In this document: positions 1 to 7,522 of the stretch, piece after piece
Layout of the letters: each line of letters begins with the position of its first letter
Numbering within the stretch: position 1 is the stretch's first letter
Assembly: GCF_000814765.1 (NCBI RefSeq)
Contig: NZ_JWIC01000010.1
Coordinates: 196,001 to 260,000, forward strand
DNA length: 64,000 nt
Origin: Pseudoalteromonas luteoviolacea
Lineage (GTDB): Bacteria; Pseudomonadota; Gammaproteobacteria; Enterobacterales; Alteromonadaceae
Reading direction: 5' to 3'
Notes under the pieces: model-generated
What the model was told of the DNA's origin: nothing
Database searches by the model: none
The model's input: only the letters and a program-made list of their open reading frames with translations
Position numbers and translations under genes: made by a program

Positions 1-341
1 AAATTACGGCGACCATCTTGTGGAAGTTTAGTGCGCAAACGCACCTCTTCACCTTGCGCGTCCTCATAATGAGCTTGTTTGAATAATGGTCTATCCACAC
101 CCGGTGAAGACACTTCTAAGTTATATTCATTTGTAATGGGATCTTCTACATCCATAATCGCACTAATCTGGCGACTTACTTCTGCACAATCGTCAACATT
201 AATGCCATTCTCATGTTCAATGTACACTCTAAGTGTAGAATGACGACCCGCTTGCACAAACTCTAGACCGAGTAGCTCAAAACCGCATGCTTCAACAGCC
301 GGCTCTAGCATAACGGTTAAATCTTGCTCGAGTTTTGACAC
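1..341 (-). CDS. rimP: Ribosome maturation factor RimP (5' part, runs off the window)
   Basis: RimP binds the 30S subunit and is needed for its late maturation in the cytoplasm. The visible 113 codons start at a GTG at 341 and run off the left edge, so the C-terminal SH3-like domain is missing here. The translation begins MSKLEQDLTVMLEPAVEACG and includes GLEFVQAGRHSTLRVYIE, DDCAEVSRQISAIMDVED and LEVSSPGVDRPLF, all typical RimP segments. The GTG start is supported by a GGAGG Shine-Dalgarno 6-7 bases upstream (about 347-352). The initiator tRNA gene lies upstream on the same strand, as in the enterobacterial metY-rimP-nusA-infB operon, so nusA and infB probably follow outside the window. Identification is secure; only the length is unknown. 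Confidence 0.95.
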   Translation of the reverse strand, partial: MSKLEQDLTVMLEPAVEACGFELLGLEFVQAGRHSTLRVYIEHENGINVDDCAEVSRQISAIMDVEDPITNEYNLEVSSPGVDRPLFKQAHYEDAQGEEVRLRTKLPQDGRRN

Positions 342-360
342 AAATTACCTCCATACAAAC

Positions 361-381
361 AAAAAAAGGGCTCATGGCCCC
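361..381 (-). terminator. Terminator/attenuator hairpin just before rimP
   Basis: Read on the minus strand, GGGC-CATGA-GCCC is followed at once by seven T residues, only about 10 bases before the rimP Shine-Dalgarno. The same GGGCC can alternatively pair with a GGCCC at 404-408, which would dissolve the terminator. This is the layout of a terminator that must be read through to express rimP. The stem is short (4 bp plus a possible wobble pair). Confidence 0.55.
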
Positions 382-440
382 ATCAATTCAGCTGCATGTT
401 CTTGGGCCTAAATTGCTAATATCTAGCACCAGACACAACA

Positions 441-463
441 ACGCCCCGAACCAAGCGGGGCGT
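441..463 (-). other. 8-bp perfect hairpin in the rimP leader
   Basis: ACGCCCCG (441-448) pairs perfectly with CGGGGCGT (456-463) around a 7-base loop. It has no T-run on the minus strand, so it is more likely an RNA structure or pause site than a terminator. It is one of several hairpins stacked between the tRNA and rimP. Confidence 0.5.
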
Positions 464-549
464 CACACCAAAAACAAACTGTGTGGCCAAAGGCCGTGCT
501 TGGTTGCGGACTGTACCAGCCTAAATTAAGCTTGCGCTTAAACGCAAAA

Positions 550-571
550 CGCGCATTACCATGAATGCGCG
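550..571 (-). terminator. Hairpin after the initiator tRNA
   Basis: CGCGCATT (550-557) and AATGCGCG (564-571) form a perfect 8-bp stem with a 6-base loop. On the minus strand it is followed by GTTTTGCG, a weak T-tract. It probably terminates part of the tRNA transcripts or protects the 3' end for processing. A smaller hairpin (AAGAAAT/ATTTCTT, about 581-599) lies between it and the tRNA, and TTAAGC/GCTTAA (526-541) lies beyond it. Confidence 0.5.
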
Positions 572-601
572 ACCTTTAAGAAATATCAAATTTCTTAATA
601 T

Positions 602-678
<77 letters not shown>

Positions 679-713
679 TCCACATGCAGCAATATGCTGC
701 TCAATTGGCGTGT

Positions 714-742
714 ATTATAGAGATTGTTCCATTAATACGCAA
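714..742 (-). promoter_or_regulatory. Sigma70 promoter for the metY-rimP operon
   Basis: On the minus strand TTGCGT (737-742) is followed after exactly 17 bases by a perfect TATAAT (714-719). This sits about 36 bases upstream of the tRNA 5' end. A GCAGC/GCTGC inverted repeat lies between the promoter and the tRNA. Confidence 0.7.
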
Positions 743-824
743 CAGCTAACTAGATAAAATAGACAGCGTTACACAATCCTCTATTAAATCCATTAGTCCT
801 TTAACAATCATTAACATACAGCAC

Positions 825-852
825 TTGTACCTGTTTTGGTTTTCTCTATACT
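825..852 (+). promoter_or_regulatory. Probable promoter of the delta-carbonic anhydrase gene
   Basis: TTGTAC (825-830) and TATACT (847-852) are spaced by 16 bases, upstream of an AGGAG ribosome site and the ATG at 883. Both hexamers match the sigma70 consensus in at least four of six positions. Confidence 0.5.
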
Positions 853-882
853 GCACATTTCTTACAATTAGGAGACAATAAT

Positions 883-1668
883 ATGAATAAAAGGTCATTC
901 CAAGCAACAATTGCTGCGCTATCTACTTTAGTTTTTAGTGGTGTTGCAGTCGCAAATTCATGTGCAAGTGCAGGCCCTCAAACACCCCGCGATATTGATA
1001 ACCTTGAAGGCGAAAATAAGCGTATCTTCAGTCTCGCCCCTCCTTCATCACAGATGAACCTGTGTAATATTCACTTTCATAAAAATGCAGAACACAAAGC
1101 AAAAGACTTCTCTGTATTTGCCGGCGACAGTAAATACGGTGGTTATCAGTGTAATGCAACGTCTAGCCTAACTGCAGCTGAATTAAAAGCACCGAAAGGT
1201 AAAGTATGTAAAAATGTTAAGCCTGGTGACACCATTGAAGTGCACTGGGTACATAGTTCTTGTGATGTGAAGCCTGGTAAAGGGCTTGGAGCATGCCTTA
1301 ATGAACAATGTGCCAATCCAGATCTGCGCGTAGAAACGCAAGTTTTCCTAGTTGTAAATGATAAAGATGCATTAGACTTCAATGATTTAAGCTATGATGG
1401 CAACGTTGTAAATGGCTATCACCAGCCAAAGCACATTCCTAATACAACGGGTAAACCAGTCGAGTTTCTAGGATCTACAACAGGACCTAGTTACAACGAT
1501 AAGCAGTGTTCTCCTCTACAAGTGACTTGGAGTGTTCGTCCTGCTTGCGCCAAAGTTGACATAAATAGTTTAGCACAGTGGTGCGATGACAATGTGTTTG
1601 AAGAAGATCACGCTCACGGTGTTAGGCAGCTAGTTACAGATCCTAAACTACTATCCCCTATCAAGTAG
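883..1668 (+). CDS. Exported delta-class carbonic anhydrase-like protein
   Basis: This gene encodes 261 residues with a signal peptide (about 1-24, ending near VAVANS), so the mature protein is periplasmic or secreted. The segment at 61-71 (CNIHFHKNAEH) has an HxH pair (His64, His66) followed by EH, and a second His-rich segment VHWVHSSCD lies at 120-128. Together with the many Cys residues this resembles delta-class carbonic anhydrases, first known from diatoms and also annotated in marine gammaproteobacteria. If right, it interconverts CO2 and bicarbonate outside the cytoplasm using a zinc bound by three histidines. It has its own promoter and an AGGAGA ribosome site, and a 16-bp hairpin follows. 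No operon partner is visible. The family call rests on motif recall only. Confidence 0.75.
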   Translation: MNKRSFQATIAALSTLVFSGVAVANSCASAGPQTPRDIDNLEGENKRIFSLAPPSSQMNLCNIHFHKNAEHKAKDFSVFAGDSKYGGYQCNATSSLTAAELKAPKGKVCKNVKPGDTIEVHWVHSSCDVKPGKGLGACLNEQCANPDLRVETQVFLVVNDKDALDFNDLSYDGNVVNGYHQPKHIPNTTGKPVEFLGSTTGPSYNDKQCSPLQVTWSVRPACAKVDINSLAQWCDDNVFEEDHAHGVRQLVTDPKLLSPIK

Positions 1669-1675
1669 TTGAATA

Positions 1676-1716
1676 CATTAATGCAGAAATGAACTCTTTC
1701 CATTTCTGCATTAATG
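1676..1716 (+). terminator. 16-bp perfect inverted repeat after the carbonic anhydrase gene
   Basis: CATTAATGCAGAAATG (1676-1691) pairs perfectly with CATTTCTGCATTAATG (1701-1716) around a 9-base loop. The stem is unusually long. There is no T-run after it, so it may stabilise the mRNA 3' end or be a weak terminator. Confidence 0.5.
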
Positions 1717-1746
1717 ACAATTAAGTTTGCAATCATAAAAGTCTCA

Positions 1747-1806
1747 TGCCTATACTTGAGTTTGATGCGGTTTTTTTATACAACATTTCAGGCCGCATCG
1801 TAGGCA
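1747..1806 (+). other. Nested inverted repeats, possible structured RNA element
   Basis: TGCCTA (1747-1752) can pair with TAGGCA (1801-1806), and inside it GATGCGG (1764-1770) pairs with CCGCATC (1793-1799). A further ACTTG (1754-1758) could pair with CAAGT near 1813. The element lies about 110 bases upstream of the gene at 1916. I do not recognise it as a known motif. Confidence 0.35.
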
Positions 1807-1915
1807 GTTACCCAAGTTTATTTTGTTTTGTTTGTTGTATCAGATTAAGTGATGACGAAACAGATTTGATTAAAAACTTGAGCACGGATCCGCTCTGATC
1901 GTAATTGGAGCGATT

Positions 1916-2389
1916 ATGAGTATTTCACCTTATCAATATCAACTTTTGAGTCAGTCTTTTGCGACTATCAAGCCAAACTTTCACTGTTTCTGTGTGAGTT
2001 TCAATCACCGTCTGAAAATGCATCCAATGTCAATGGTCATTCCCGATGGTGAAAAGCAAATTTTAACCATCGAATACCAACTACGCGCATTTATTCAGCA
2101 AAGCCTGATACGCATGGCGAATCAACAAGAGTTATGTCGCTATATCATTGAAAACATGTCCACAATTAAGGCTCTCCGTCCATCTGCCTGCGATATAAGA
2201 ATATTGTGTAACTGTTTTTTGGATACGCTTAAAGTTCACTTGGGTAAACAGTTTACATTAGCGGTGAGAAATGCATGGAAACGTGCTTTACATATTGTCG
2301 CAAACGTTCTCAAGGCTGAGCTATTTGGCATGTCAAATATTGTTTACTTAGATCAAATTAGACAAAAAAAACAAATTGGCCACTCTTGA
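1916..2389 (+). CDS. Small globin-fold-like protein, proximal His apparently missing
   Basis: The 157-residue protein has no signal peptide and looks all-helical and cytoplasmic. Its second half (LDTLKVHLGKQFT then VRNAWKRALHIVANVLK) follows the G/H-helix pattern of bacterial single-domain haemoglobins, which end with an AW..A...A motif after a LGxxFT segment. By that alignment the proximal heme-ligand position (F8, seven residues before the Pro at about 112) is Ser, so heme may not be bound in the usual way. An alternative is a helical sensor domain or an unrelated small protein. The ATG follows TTGGAGCGATT, a good ribosome site. It stands alone, downstream of the nested inverted repeats. 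Confidence 0.45.
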   Translation: MSISPYQYQLLSQSFATIKPNFHCFCVSFNHRLKMHPMSMVIPDGEKQILTIEYQLRAFIQQSLIRMANQQELCRYIIENMSTIKALRPSACDIRILCNCFLDTLKVHLGKQFTLAVRNAWKRALHIVANVLKAELFGMSNIVYLDQIRQKKQIGHS

Positions 2390-2455
2390 AGTAAAGGTGA
2401 CAATGTAGCACATAATCAGTAGACTGACCCCAAATTAGGTTAATTAGGTGAGTTT

Positions 2456-2962
2456 ATGAAACGTATCGCTATTTTATTGGGTTTAAGTGCATTTTTTACC
2501 ACTGGCTGTGATGTATTTGAAAACTCCAAAGCCCAAATTGAAGCGCAGTACTTAGCTGAGAATCAAGAGCTACAAGCCGTTATCGAGCAGATCCGTGAAC
2601 AAGGGCTTGAAGCCATGGCCAAAAGCGCACAAGCAGGTACAATGGCAAGCTGTGTCGCTAGTAAACTTGACGGCGATCCGATGGGTGCATTAGTTGAAGT
2701 AGAAGGTGCGCTTCAAGATGGTGCAAGTGTAGCTGAGTTAGCAAATTCAATTGCCAGCTTAACAGATCAGGAAATTAGCTTAGAAAGTATACCTGAGTTA
2801 TTAAAAGCGGGCGCTGAAACCGTCACATATTTGAAAACACTATTATCAACATATGATTTAGCAGAACTGCAAACGCAGTTCAGTACTATGCTTGAGCAAG
2901 GGCAAACTAAAACCGAAGACATCGGTACGCACCTACGTGGTTTGATCGAGCAATGTAATTAA
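2456..2962 (+). CDS. Hypothetical lipoprotein
   Basis: The 168-residue product begins with a type II signal peptide and a lipobox FTTGC, giving a lipidated Cys18. The mature part is acidic and helical, with heptad-like stretches (about 28-55 and 130-165), and holds two further cysteines (Cys65 region and the second-last residue) that could form a disulfide. I do not recognise a family. An AGGTGAG ribosome site precedes the ATG. It is followed by an 11-bp hairpin shared with the convergent DUF3019 gene, so it is probably a single-gene unit. Confidence 0.7.
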   Translation: MKRIAILLGLSAFFTTGCDVFENSKAQIEAQYLAENQELQAVIEQIREQGLEAMAKSAQAGTMASCVASKLDGDPMGALVEVEGALQDGASVAELANSIASLTDQEISLESIPELLKAGAETVTYLKTLLSTYDLAELQTQFSTMLEQGQTKTEDIGTHLRGLIEQCN

Positions 2963-2971
2963 CACTGTTGC

Positions 2972-2998
2972 CGGTCATGCATCGTATATGCATGACCG
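2972..2998. terminator. Hairpin between convergent genes
   Basis: CGGTCATGCAT (2972-2982) and ATGCATGACCG (2988-2998) form an 11-bp perfect stem with a 5-base loop, between the stop codons of two convergent genes. T-runs are weak on both sides, so efficiency is uncertain. Confidence 0.55.
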
Positions 2999-3007
2999 TT
3001 CTGACCA

Positions 3008-3400
3008 CTAAAATAGTCTCCAACGGCGTTTTTTAGTGCGTACCTTATGGACCCAGTTGACTTCTATCGTTGTCACAGCAAGAACATCACTGTGTGCCTT
3101 AGCTATCAATTCATAGCTAACACTTTCAATAGAGCCAAAATTTAGTGTATATGAAAAGCTATCAGTATTAGCCCAACACTGCAAAATGCGTTTAGATTCA
3201 CTTTCTCTAAGGCAATAATCACCTGCTGTTGGTGCCGATATATCGAAAACAACATCAGCATAACAGGTACGTCCTTGGTTCAGTGCAACACATTTTGTAG
3301 GTGATGCATTCAATATTCCTTTACGTTTATCATTAGCAGTAGATTCTGTTGCCAGAGTTGCTAATGAAGCCCAAATTACCCAAGTGAATCTAAAATACAT
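3008..3400 (-). CDS. DUF3019 family exported protein
   Basis: The product is 130 residues with an N-terminal signal peptide (about 1-22). The body shows the DUF3019 pattern: short beta strands with conserved cysteines (KCVAL, TCYADVVF, DYCLRE, LQCW), consistent with a small periplasmic beta-sandwich. Its function is unknown; in Shewanella and Pseudoalteromonas such genes sit next to MipA/OmpV genes and often a two-component system. Here it overlaps the upstream mipA-like gene by 11 bases and is surely co-translated with it. No two-component genes are visible beside the pair. Confidence 0.75.
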   Translation of the reverse strand: MYFRFTWVIWASLATLATESTANDKRKGILNASPTKCVALNQGRTCYADVVFDISAPTAGDYCLRESESKRILQCWANTDSFSYTLNFGSIESVSYELIAKAHSDVLAVTTIEVNWVHKVRTKKRRWRLF

Positions 3401-4211
3401 ACTTCACTCCAGTAAAAAATACTCGGGCATAATTCGAGTCCACTAACGGACTACTCTTCACGCCTCCAGAGCCAATCAATACTGAAGCGCCAGCACTGTA
3501 AACCCAATCTTGTGCAATAGGATAGTTAACCTGTGTTTGAACAAAAACTGTCGCGCCATCACCAGCGGTAAAACCATACAAATAATCATTGACCTCAGAT
3601 GGTGATACCCCATAAAAATAATTATTGAAGTTTTGCGAGTAGTAATTAGCGCCAAAGTTTAACCAAAGATCCCAATTGCGAAGTTCAAAGTTACGCGTTG
3701 CTTCGATATGGAAAACCCAACCCTTGGAGTCACCAAATACATCATAGACCAATTCTGCTACAGCTAGAAAATCACCCACGGTTCGGTAATAGGCTAACCC
3801 TAAAGACTGATCAACTTTACGTTGTTTAATGGTTTTTAACGTGTCAACTGGAGTCTCTTCATTGGAATAATACCCTTTATCCGAAAATGGGATTTGATAG
3901 TTGCCAAAAATTGCATCTAACCCCCAATTCTCTTCTTGAATTAGCTGATAACCCAAATCAGAGCCACCAAAAAAGTCGCCCGAATGCGTATTCAGATAAA
4001 ACTGTTTATATTGGATTTTGGCATCAATCAAAGGTGATAGAGAGGAAAACTCATGTTTAGCGCCAATTAACTTTGGTAGCTTAGTATTCACATAGAAGGC
4101 CCCAACACTGAGTTGCCATTCAAAGTCATCTTCTTCGTACCAAGGTTCAGCATATGCTTTACCCACAATGATGATATACAGTGTGAGAAGCACGGACGTT
4201 ATTTTTTTCAT
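3390..4211 (-). CDS. MipA/OmpV family outer-membrane protein
   Basis: This is a 273-residue protein with a signal peptide (cleavage near AYA-EPW) and a series of amphipathic beta strands ending in VKYVF, the aromatic terminus expected of an outer-membrane barrel. The segments GWVFHIEATRNF and YYSQNFNNYFYGVSPSEV match the MipA/OmpV family (MltA-interacting protein, OmpV). E. coli MipA scaffolds the lytic transglycosylase MltA and PBP1B; OmpV relatives also respond to osmolarity and peptides. Which role applies here cannot be told. The first gene of a two-gene unit with the DUF3019 gene. Confidence 0.85.
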   Translation of the reverse strand: MKKITSVLLTLYIIIVGKAYAEPWYEEDDFEWQLSVGAFYVNTKLPKLIGAKHEFSSLSPLIDAKIQYKQFYLNTHSGDFFGGSDLGYQLIQEENWGLDAIFGNYQIPFSDKGYYSNEETPVDTLKTIKQRKVDQSLGLAYYRTVGDFLAVAELVYDVFGDSKGWVFHIEATRNFELRNWDLWLNFGANYYSQNFNNYFYGVSPSEVNDYLYGFTAGDGATVFVQTQVNYPIAQDWVYSAGASVLIGSGGVKSSPLVDSNYARVFFTGVKYVF

Positions 4212-4676
4212 TACTTATTATCTTTATTGCGCGTTTGTGCCGAATTCAATCACAGATCATACCTGAGCATTTCTCATACAACAAGAAAACAATTAAAAAC
4301 CAGCATCCCTATATTTTTACATGAATTTTATATAAAACATCATATTGTGGGTGTCACCGCTCGTGAAGCTGAGAAATTGTGTCTCCATGACAAGGTTGTA
4401 ATCGGTCATTGTATTTAATCGGCCGGTTCACAAAAGCTTTAACCATGAAGGTGTTTGGATAAAGCGTATGCCAAATATACTGTAGAGGTAGGATATCGTA
4501 TCTAGGCTCTTTTCGCTCTGTAAATAAGCTGAACATTACTCAACTTATAGGTTTATGCTCTGCATGATAAACTTTACAAAAAGTAGTCGAGGAACAGTTA
4601 AGTGCTTATCTCCACAGCTCTTTTTTAGGGTAAATCACGAACCTGTATGAAATAAACACGCGTAGCACTATGGCAG
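4212..4676. other. Intergenic stretch without a supported gene
   Basis: These 465 bases separate the mipA-like gene from the end of dapE. Short open frames exist on both strands (for example a 60-codon one at 4354-4536, minus strand) but none has a recognisable protein or a good ribosome site. The promoter of the mipA-DUF3019 unit should lie near 4212-4330. I see no repeat or RNA gene. Confidence 0.5.
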
Positions 4677-5855
4677 TTATTCAGATCCCAAGTACTTAAA
4701 TAGTACACGTTTGTAAATCTGTTCTATTGCCAATAAATCAGCAATCGCAACGTGTTCATTGACTTGATGTATCGTGTCATTTTTTACACCGCACTCAACT
4801 ACCTGTGTTAGTTCATTAGCAAAAAAGCGACCGTCAGATGTTCCGCCTGCAGTGCTGAGTGATGGATATTGACCTAACTCTTGAGAAATCACATTCTCAA
4901 CCAAAGATAAAAAGCAATTATCTGCTTTTTTACCCGTATAAAATGACTCACACGGACGCTCCCAAGCCACCTTTATATCGGCGTTAATGGTTTGAGCAAC
5001 CTCTGTCAACCTTTGACAAATATCATGGCTTTTATATCCATGGCTATAGCGTACATTAAACATGATTTCACAGGTAGCTGGTACCAAATTATCAACGATG
5101 TTAGGGACTGTTAACCCAGTCACCTGAAGCGTCGATTTAGAACCAGGTTCATCTTTTGACCAAGCCAAGTTCGCTAACTGAGTCACTAACTCACCAGCAA
5201 TATGTGCTGCATTGACAGTAAATTCAGGATAAGCGACATGGCCAGATTTACCCTGCACGATAAAACGTCCGGAAATTGCACCCCGACGACCATTTTTTAT
5301 TGTGTCACCAACATGCTTGTGAGACGTAGGCTCACCTACGAGACAGGCGTCTAGCACCACTCCCCTTTGCTGTAAATACTCCGCTATCAATACCGAGCCA
5401 TCCGTTGCCTCCCCTTCTTCATCAGAGGTGATCAACCAATAAAAAGTCCCCAGCTTTGCTATGTTTGCATTGCAAAAGTCCTTTGTAGCAGTAAGCATAG
5501 CCGCCACTGAACCTTTCATATCAGCAGCCCCTCTGCCATAAATGACACCATCGATAATATCACCAGAAAACGGGTCAACTCGCCATCCATCTGAAGTGGC
5601 AGGCACAACATCTACATGGCCAGAATAAGAAAAAATAGGGCCTTCACCAAACTTCCGATGTGCAATTAAATTTTTGACACCATTAGACTCAATGACTTCT
5701 ATGTTAAATTCGAGTTCAGATAACCGTTCAGCAAGGTATGCGATTGTCCCAGCATCATTTGGGGTCACTGAACGGGCTTTAATCAAGCGTTGTAGTATCG
5801 ATGCAACGCTGGGGACGCTTTTAGCATTATTTTTAAGTGGGTAAGACATGAGCAA
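4677..5855 (-). CDS. dapE: Succinyl-diaminopimelate desuccinylase
   Basis: DapE hydrolyses N-succinyl-LL-diaminopimelate in the cytoplasm, giving LL-DAP for lysine and peptidoglycan synthesis. The 392 residues show the whole M20 signature: SYSGHVDVVP (metal His and catalytic Asp), GRGAADMKGS (bridging Asp), ITSDEEGEATDG (catalytic Glu pair), LVGEPTS, the dimerisation-domain NGRRGA and the C-terminal TAGGTSDGRF and NDTIHQVNEHV. An internal ATG two codons downstream (MSYPLK) may be the real start. It is somewhat longer than E. coli DapE (375). It appears monocistronic here. Confidence 0.93.
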   Translation of the reverse strand: MLMSYPLKNNAKSVPSVASILQRLIKARSVTPNDAGTIAYLAERLSELEFNIEVIESNGVKNLIAHRKFGEGPIFSYSGHVDVVPATSDGWRVDPFSGDIIDGVIYGRGAADMKGSVAAMLTATKDFCNANIAKLGTFYWLITSDEEGEATDGSVLIAEYLQQRGVVLDACLVGEPTSHKHVGDTIKNGRRGAISGRFIVQGKSGHVAYPEFTVNAAHIAGELVTQLANLAWSKDEPGSKSTLQVTGLTVPNIVDNLVPATCEIMFNVRYSHGYKSHDICQRLTEVAQTINADIKVAWERPCESFYTGKKADNCFLSLVENVISQELGQYPSLSTAGGTSDGRFFANELTQVVECGVKNDTIHQVNEHVAIADLLAIEQIYKRVLFKYLGSE

Positions 5856-6043
5856 TCATCTATCTGACTTTTTTCTCATTAAACGTATGTTAGGTGTCTA
5901 AATTATGACTGCTTAGTTGCATCTTTATGACTTAAGCTAGGTTTACCTGCCAAGCTCAATTGTATTTGCGCACAATTAGCAACATAATTGCGTGCTAAAA
6001 CTTAATCCAAATCAAACTTTCAAAAACTTCTGAAAGATGAAAA

Positions 6044-6055
6044 GTCAAATTTGAT
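6044..6055. promoter_or_regulatory. Palindrome upstream of ompW
   Basis: GTCAAATTTGAT, with the 10-bp perfect palindrome TCAAATTTGA, lies 76 bases before the ompW start. The same 12-mer with one base changed occurs at 45454-45465 upstream of the TonB-dependent receptor gene. It may be a shared operator. Confidence 0.35.
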
Positions 6056-6130
6056 CTAGAACAGCTTTTTTTTCATCAAAGCCCTTACTATGGAGTCATT
6101 AAAAAGAACCACCTTGTTTAGGTTCAGGAG

Positions 6131-6787
6131 ATGAAAATGAATAAACTAACAGCTGCTTTGATTTCAACTTTATTAGTAACAGCACCTCTTGCTCATGCAC
6201 AATTTAGTGTTAACGTGGGTGCTATACATGTAAACCCTATCGACTCGGCGTCTGCAATTAATGAAAACAAGGCATTAGGCCTATCAGCCGATTCAGACAC
6301 GCAGCTTGGTATCACGTTCGATTATCACTATAACGACAACATTGTATTCGAATTAGTGGCAGCCACACCATTTTCTCACACCGTAGAAGGTGCAGGAGGT
6401 TTAGCTGGTAATGACATTGCAAATATTAAACACCTACCACCAACACTTTTAGCGCAATACCACTTTTTTGATAAAAGTGCCAAGCTACGCCCATTTATCG
6501 GTGCAGGTCTAAACTACACGGTATTTTTCGATGAGGAGCCAACCGCAGCACTAAAGCAAACACTTGGTACTGATGACGTAAAAGTTGACTTAGACAACTC
6601 CTTTGGATTGGCTTTACAACTTGGTTTGAATTATGAAATCAATGACAAGTGGGGCTTACATGTGATGGTATCAAAAATGGATATTGATACGGATGCAACA
6701 GTATACGCAAATGGCGTAAAGGCTTTAACATCAGATGTTGAGATCGACCCATTTGTCGCAATGATTGGCGCTAAATATAAGTTCTAA
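6131..6787 (+). CDS. ompW: OmpW family outer-membrane porin
   Basis: OmpW forms a small eight-stranded barrel for hydrophobic or small charged molecules. The 218-residue sequence has a signal peptide ending in LAHA-QF, and then family features: VNVGAIHVNP, a DYHYNDNIVFELVAATPFSH stretch, HLPPTLLAQYHF, LRPFIGAGLNYT and a C-terminal MIGAKYKF ending in Phe. An AGGAG ribosome site precedes the ATG. A strong hairpin terminator follows. In enterobacteria ompW responds to oxygen regulators such as FNR; I found no convincing FNR site here. Confidence 0.92.
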   Translation: MKMNKLTAALISTLLVTAPLAHAQFSVNVGAIHVNPIDSASAINENKALGLSADSDTQLGITFDYHYNDNIVFELVAATPFSHTVEGAGGLAGNDIANIKHLPPTLLAQYHFFDKSAKLRPFIGAGLNYTVFFDEEPTAALKQTLGTDDVKVDLDNSFGLALQLGLNYEINDKWGLHVMVSKMDIDTDATVYANGVKALTSDVEIDPFVAMIGAKYKF

Positions 6788-6811
6788 TCTAAGAATAACT
6801 TTCTCAATCTT

Positions 6812-6838
6812 GGCCACTTATGTGGCCTTTTTATTATT
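6812..6838. terminator. Terminator after ompW
   Basis: GGCCAC (6812-6817), a TTAT loop and GTGGCC (6822-6827) are followed by TTTTTATTATT on the plus strand. The stem overlaps the stop codon of the convergent thioesterase gene, so it may serve both directions. Confidence 0.8.
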
Positions 6839-7357
6839 GACCTTTTTTTGCTCAAGCATTTCCTTCCAATGCACAATTTCATTGGGGAGTTCAGGTTGCG
6901 CTCCTCTAAACTCAGCTAACTCTAGTAAATCTTCGACAGCTACAATGCCCTGTCGGCTTTTGAATACGCCTCGGACATAGGCAATCGCATGCAAGCCTTT
7001 TTCAGAATGAAACTTCTGTTCTATGTAAAAGTATTTATGATCCCACCCGACCACACGTGTGGTTACAGAGAACTTTTGCATCGGCTTAATATCTCGGATA
7101 TACGTAATGGCTGTCGCATTAACTATTGGAAACCATTTTCGTTTTAGAATTTTATTTAAAAGCCCTAACCGCTCTGTCATCCAAGTTCTAGCAATGTCCA
7201 TCATTGCCAAATAGCGCGAATTAGTAAGGTGTAAATTAATATCGCAGTCAGTAGGTAATGCTCTGAAGTCAATCGTTGTTGGATCCAACATGCCTTCGTA
7301 ATTTTTATTTTGTTTAATTTTCCAAAATAGAAGCAATAGTCGAAAGTATAGATTCAT
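6818..7357 (-). CDS. Hotdog-fold acyl-CoA thioesterase-like protein
   Basis: The 179-residue protein has a 4HBT-type hotdog domain. An LPTDCDINLHLTNSRYLAMMD segment at about 34-54 matches the catalytic helix region (D-N-H-N-Y pattern) of the 4-hydroxybenzoyl-CoA thioesterase-like family, and FPIVNATAITYIRDIKPMQKF follows. Substrates of this branch, which resembles THEM6-like proteins, are not defined; hydrolysis of an acyl-CoA is the likely reaction. The N-terminus may sit on the membrane through its hydrophobic first 13 residues. It overlaps the terminator of convergent ompW and seems to be transcribed alone. Confidence 0.8.
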   Translation of the reverse strand: MNLYFRLLLLFWKIKQNKNYEGMLDPTTIDFRALPTDCDINLHLTNSRYLAMMDIARTWMTERLGLLNKILKRKWFPIVNATAITYIRDIKPMQKFSVTTRVVGWDHKYFYIEQKFHSEKGLHAIAYVRGVFKSRQGIVAVEDLLELAEFRGAQPELPNEIVHWKEMLEQKKVNNKKAT

Positions 7358-7522
7358 GTTTCAATTGGTCTAACCAGTAATTTGTCTCGCCAGTGTATCA
7401 TAGCCTTTAATTGCAACAAGCGTGTTCAGTTATATATTTAATGACATGTTAAATTTTGAGCAACTTGCTTTATTTTATAAACTGAATTAAGTTTTCATTA
7501 TCTTCAAGATAAGTATTTATTT

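Noticed and set aside
4354..4536. A 60-codon minus-strand frame in the gap before dapE
   Set aside because: No recognisable protein, no ribosome site of note, and no partner gene.
6000..6060. FNR site ahead of ompW
   Set aside because: TTGAT occurs once (6051) but lacks a partner ATCAA at the right distance; the palindrome there has the wrong polarity for FNR.
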